Source: Alkalinema pantanalense
Lineage (GTDB): Bacteria; Cyanobacteriota; Cyanobacteriia; Leptolyngbyales; Leptolyngbyaceae
Direction: 5' to 3'
Assembly (NCBI RefSeq): GCF_050753345.1
Contig: NZ_JBLZFX010000004.1
Location: 62,001 to 126,000 of the forward strand
Length of the DNA: 64,000 bases
The notes beneath the pieces are model-generated. The model made no database searches. It worked only from the letters and a program-made list of their open reading frames with translations, and was not told the DNA's origin. The position numbers and the translations under genes were made by a program. Every line of letters begins with the position of its first letter. Positions within the stretch are counted from its first letter, which is position 1. Shown here piece by piece: positions 61,752-64,000 of the stretch.

Positions 61752-62510
61752 ATGACAGCGAAGCAACTTCTTCAGGAACTGCCGTCCGACCTTTTACGTG
61801 AACGTCTTCCTCGCCATGTGGCGGTGATTATGGATGGCAATGGACGGTGGGCGAAGCGTCGGGGGCTCCCACGCATCATGGGCCATCGCCGAGGGGTGGA
61901 TGCTTTGAAAAACCTACTGCGGTGTGCGCGGGATTGGGGGATCGAAGCGCTGACGGCCTATGCCTTTTCCACGGAAAACTGGGGCAGACCGATCGAAGAA
62001 GTAGAATTTCTCATGATGCTTTTTGAGCGGATTTTGCGGCGGGAACTCCAGGAGATGATGGAGGAAAACGTGCGGATTCGATTTGTGGGTAATCTTTCCC
62101 GGTTGCCGGAGTCGTTGCAAGCGGCAATCGATCGCGCTATGACGCTGACCCGTGACAACACTGGCATTCAGTTTACTGTCGCCACGAATTACGGTGGACG
62201 CCAGGAAGTTGTCCAGGTTTGCAAATCGATCGCGGCGCAAATTCAGCAGGGAACTCTCCAGTTGGAGGATATTGACGAATCGACGATCGAACGTCATCTC
62301 TATACCTCCGGAATTTGCGACCCTGACTTACTCATCCGCACCAGTGGGGAAATGCGGATCAGTAATTTCCTGCTGTGGCAGTTGGCCTATGCTGAGATCT
62401 ACGTGACAGATGCCATGTGGCCCGACTTCGATCGGCAACAATTCCATGCCGCCTTGCTAGATTACCAAAGCCGAGAACGACGCTTTGGCAAAGTCGGCAC
62501 CCGACTGTAG
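61752..62510 (+). CDS. uppS: Isoprenyl transferase UppS
   Basis: A cis-prenyltransferase making undecaprenyl (or related) diphosphate, the lipid carrier for peptidoglycan and polysaccharide assembly. The protein has about 252 residues. The catalytic Asp is in VAVIMDGNGRWAKRRGLPR (D28), followed by GHRRGVDAL. The C-terminal RTSGEMRISNFLLWQLAYAE and the WPDFD motif bind pyrophosphate. The ATG at 61752 (MTAKQLLQELP) is preferred to an in-frame TTG 12 nt upstream. It converges with the methyltransferase gene. Confidence 0.97.
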   Translation: MTAKQLLQELPSDLLRERLPRHVAVIMDGNGRWAKRRGLPRIMGHRRGVDALKNLLRCARDWGIEALTAYAFSTENWGRPIEEVEFLMMLFERILRRELQEMMEENVRIRFVGNLSRLPESLQAAIDRAMTLTRDNTGIQFTVATNYGGRQEVVQVCKSIAAQIQQGTLQLEDIDESTIERHLYTSGICDPDLLIRTSGEMRISNFLLWQLAYAEIYVTDAMWPDFDRQQFHAALLDYQSRERRFGKVGTRL

Positions 62511-62566
62511 CGTTCACCGACCCTCCTACCCCCTTTCCCGCCCACCCCTCGCCCTCTCAAAACGTC

Positions 62567-63439
62567 TCAATGAATGTTCCAGCGGCGTCTCCAACTAGAC
62601 GTGGATTCTAGTTGTGACGCCGTTTGTTCTTGCTGGTGCCTTTCGAGAATGACAGCAGCCGAATCGGATAACAGGGGATCGCGGTAGGGAATGGCTGCCC
62701 GTGTTTTGAGGTGCTCCTGCTCCATGGGTGAGAGGGGCTGTAAGGGAGTTGGTGGCCAAGCGGAGATCGTCCCCTGAGACCATTCATGGGGCAAATGGGT
62801 GTCGCCGAGGGGAATGCTACCAATCTGTAAGCCCGCTGCTAGTAAGGCCGATCGTACGGAGGCCGATCGAGAATATGTGGAAAGGATGCCATCCGGTGCT
62901 AAACACTGGGCGACTTGGGCAAAAAACTCGATCGTCCAGAGTTGCGGACAGCGACGAGGCGAAAAGGGATCAAAAAAGATGGCGTCGGCTTGGAATCCCT
63001 GGGCAATGAGGGATTGAATCGTTTGTCGTGCATCTCCAATCAGTAGGTGAGCTTGGAGGGTGGGCTGTAAGCATTCGTGGTGTTCCGCTAATGTTTGCAG
63101 CACCTGCTGAACGGGCGCAGTCCAACTGGCGATGAGATCGGGAGCGATCGCGCCTAGGGGCACGGTGGGATCAATTTCTAAACCATAAATTTCAACCTGG
63201 CAGTCTGCATTGACTTGCCAAACAGTTTCCAATGCCGCCGCTGTGTTGTATCCCAAGCCGTAGCAAATGTCTAATAGCTTGAGCCGAGGCCGTTGCGCTT
63301 TTTCCCGTAATTGGGTTACCTCCGAAAACTTCTGAAAGGCTTCAGCTTTTGCCCCTTGGCGACTGTGAAACGATTCGCCGAACTCCTCAGAAAAAAAGGT
63401 GTAGGAACCATCGTCGGTGCTTTGCGGAACCCAGATCAT
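62567..63439 (-). CDS. MnmC-like tRNA methyltransferase (MnmD domain)
   Basis: A 290-residue SAM-dependent methyltransferase. The N-terminal MIWVPQSTDDGSYTFFSEEFGESFHS matches the MnmC methyltransferase (DUF752) start. The SAM motif LLDICYGLGYNTAAALE (about 57-73) and the later DAIFFDPFSPRRCPQLW follow, the latter being the catalytic region. In bacteria the MnmD half methylates the nm5s2U base at the wobble position of certain tRNAs; here the oxidase half of MnmC is not fused. The ATG at 63439 is preferred to an upstream TTG. Confidence 0.88.
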   Translation of the reverse strand: MIWVPQSTDDGSYTFFSEEFGESFHSRQGAKAEAFQKFSEVTQLREKAQRPRLKLLDICYGLGYNTAAALETVWQVNADCQVEIYGLEIDPTVPLGAIAPDLIASWTAPVQQVLQTLAEHHECLQPTLQAHLLIGDARQTIQSLIAQGFQADAIFFDPFSPRRCPQLWTIEFFAQVAQCLAPDGILSTYSRSASVRSALLAAGLQIGSIPLGDTHLPHEWSQGTISAWPPTPLQPLSPMEQEHLKTRAAIPYRDPLLSDSAAVILERHQQEQTASQLESTSSWRRRWNIH

Positions 63440-63598
63440 AGACAACCCATTTGAGATCTCTCAAGAAAAACTGAAAGTCGTTTGAGCGTTAGTCTACCTT
63501 TGAGCATTCGTCTTATCAACTAGAAAAAGTGCTACGTGATCAGGTGGGATATCCGTGACGGCTATTCGCGCAAACTATGTTCGCAGCCTTCATTCGAT

Positions 63599-63625
63599 AA
63601 AAAAGGAGTCATTTGTGTGACTCCT
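63599..63625 (-). terminator. Terminator of the CAP-domain gene
   Basis: Perfect 8-bp stem AGGAGTCA/TGACTCCT with a 6-nt loop; on the minus strand it is followed by six T residues (A-run at 63599-63604). It lies 100 bp past the stop of the CAP gene and points the right way to end it. Confidence 0.8.
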
Positions 63626-63725
63626 AAAGTTATAGGGATGAAAATTGCGAAAACATTGAATGGTATTAAAAACGGTCATCGGAATCGGTGAGCAGTTGAG
63701 ATGGCTGCGCTAGCCCTGACGGTAT

Positions 63726-64000
63726 CTAGCGACTGCTCCCAAACACTTGTGCCCAATAATGACCATATTGATCATTGGACTTCGCATAGCCAAATCCAAT
63801 TTCCTTAAAGTTACGATTGAGAATATTGGCCCGGTGTCCAGGACTCTTCATCCATTGTTGAATCGTACTGGATGCCGCGGCATTGCCCGCAGCGATGTTC
63901 TCACCCACATAGGAGTATTTGTAGCCTACGGCGTTGACGCGATCGGCCACGGACGAACCATTGGAACCTTTGTGGCTGAAGAACTGCTTTTGTACCATGT
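63726..64000 (-). CDS. CAP-domain (SCP/PR1-like) protein, partial
   Basis: The C-terminal 90 or so residues of a CAP-superfamily protein, cut by the right edge of the window, so the N-terminus, including any signal peptide, is not visible. Conserved CAP positions are seen: the KQFFSHKGSNG segment, VGENIAAGN, QWMKSPGHRANILN and the terminal IGFGYAKSNDQYGHYWAQVFG. The His and Glu of the CAP cavity are present. Bacterial members are usually exported; role unknown. Confidence 0.85.
   Translation of the reverse strand, partial: MVQKQFFSHKGSNGSSVADRVNAVGYKYSYVGENIAAGNAAASSTIQQWMKSPGHRANILNRNFKEIGFGYAKSNDQYGHYWAQVFGSSR

Overview
The window is chromosomal DNA from an oxygenic cyanobacterium. It carries genes found only or mainly in cyanobacteria and plastids: allophycocyanin-B (apcD), Mg-chelatase H (chlH), a PetL-like cytochrome b6f subunit, PGR5, the response regulator RpaB, Ycf46, Ycf35, a BvdR-type biliverdin reductase and plastid-type pyruvate dehydrogenase E2. 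The palindrome GCGATCGC (HIP1; for example at 2563 and 4592) and the shorter CGATCG recur throughout, as in many cyanobacterial genomes. No genus can be fixed from the sequence alone. There is no prophage, CRISPR array, rRNA operon or intact transposase. Genes lie singly or in pairs on both strands, which is ordinary cyanobacterial core-genome layout.

Layout. 0.1-2.7 kb: cell division (ftsQ then ftsZ, minus strand). 3.0-6.4 kb: a NarL-type response regulator and a GAF histidine kinase with a degenerate receiver. 6.4-11.4 kb: rsmH, hemE, an SDR epimerase, a 31-residue petL-like gene and aroB. 11.7-20.6 kb: chlH, a zinc-ribbon membrane protein, apcD, radA and rpaB. 20.8-28 kb: a secreted GH5/CBM2 glycanase, a coiled-coil membrane protein, purB and twin SH3-like secreted proteins. 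28-32.5 kb: ribbon-helix-helix gene, ycf46, ycf35, a CysQ-like phosphatase and a Crp-family regulator. 32.6-42.3 kb: M61 peptidase, papain-like protein, DUF1232, a P450, tex and a beta-helix/SLH surface protein. 42.5-50.7 kb: small stress or envelope proteins, pdhC, a two-gene small operon, a Uma2 nuclease, pgr5 and a DUF2459 protein. 50.9-58.7 kb: accC, a polyprenyl-type glycosyltransferase, a nucleoside transporter, secreted and envelope proteins, an acidic HTH protein and bvdR. 58.8-64 kb: a two-component pair, initiator tRNA-Met, uppS, an MnmC-like methyltransferase and a CAP-domain gene that runs off the right edge.

Functional threads. Tetrapyrrole metabolism is represented by hemE, chlH and bvdR (pigment synthesis and bilin formation). 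Light harvesting and electron flow are represented by apcD, the PetL-like subunit, pgr5 and rpaB. Envelope and cell-wall lipid carrier functions are represented by ftsQ/ftsZ, uppS, the YdcF-like protein, the SLH protein and the CAP and SH3 proteins.

I found no clearly new defence or mobile system. The most unusual signals are non-coding. Perfect or near-perfect tandem duplications of 11-20 bp recur in intergenic spacers, two of them overlapping a stop codon. CTTGACAT motifs next to hairpins look like orphan IS200/IS605-type ends. Several short perfect palindromes sit upstream of single genes. All calls come from reading the sequence and remembered family features; no database search was run.
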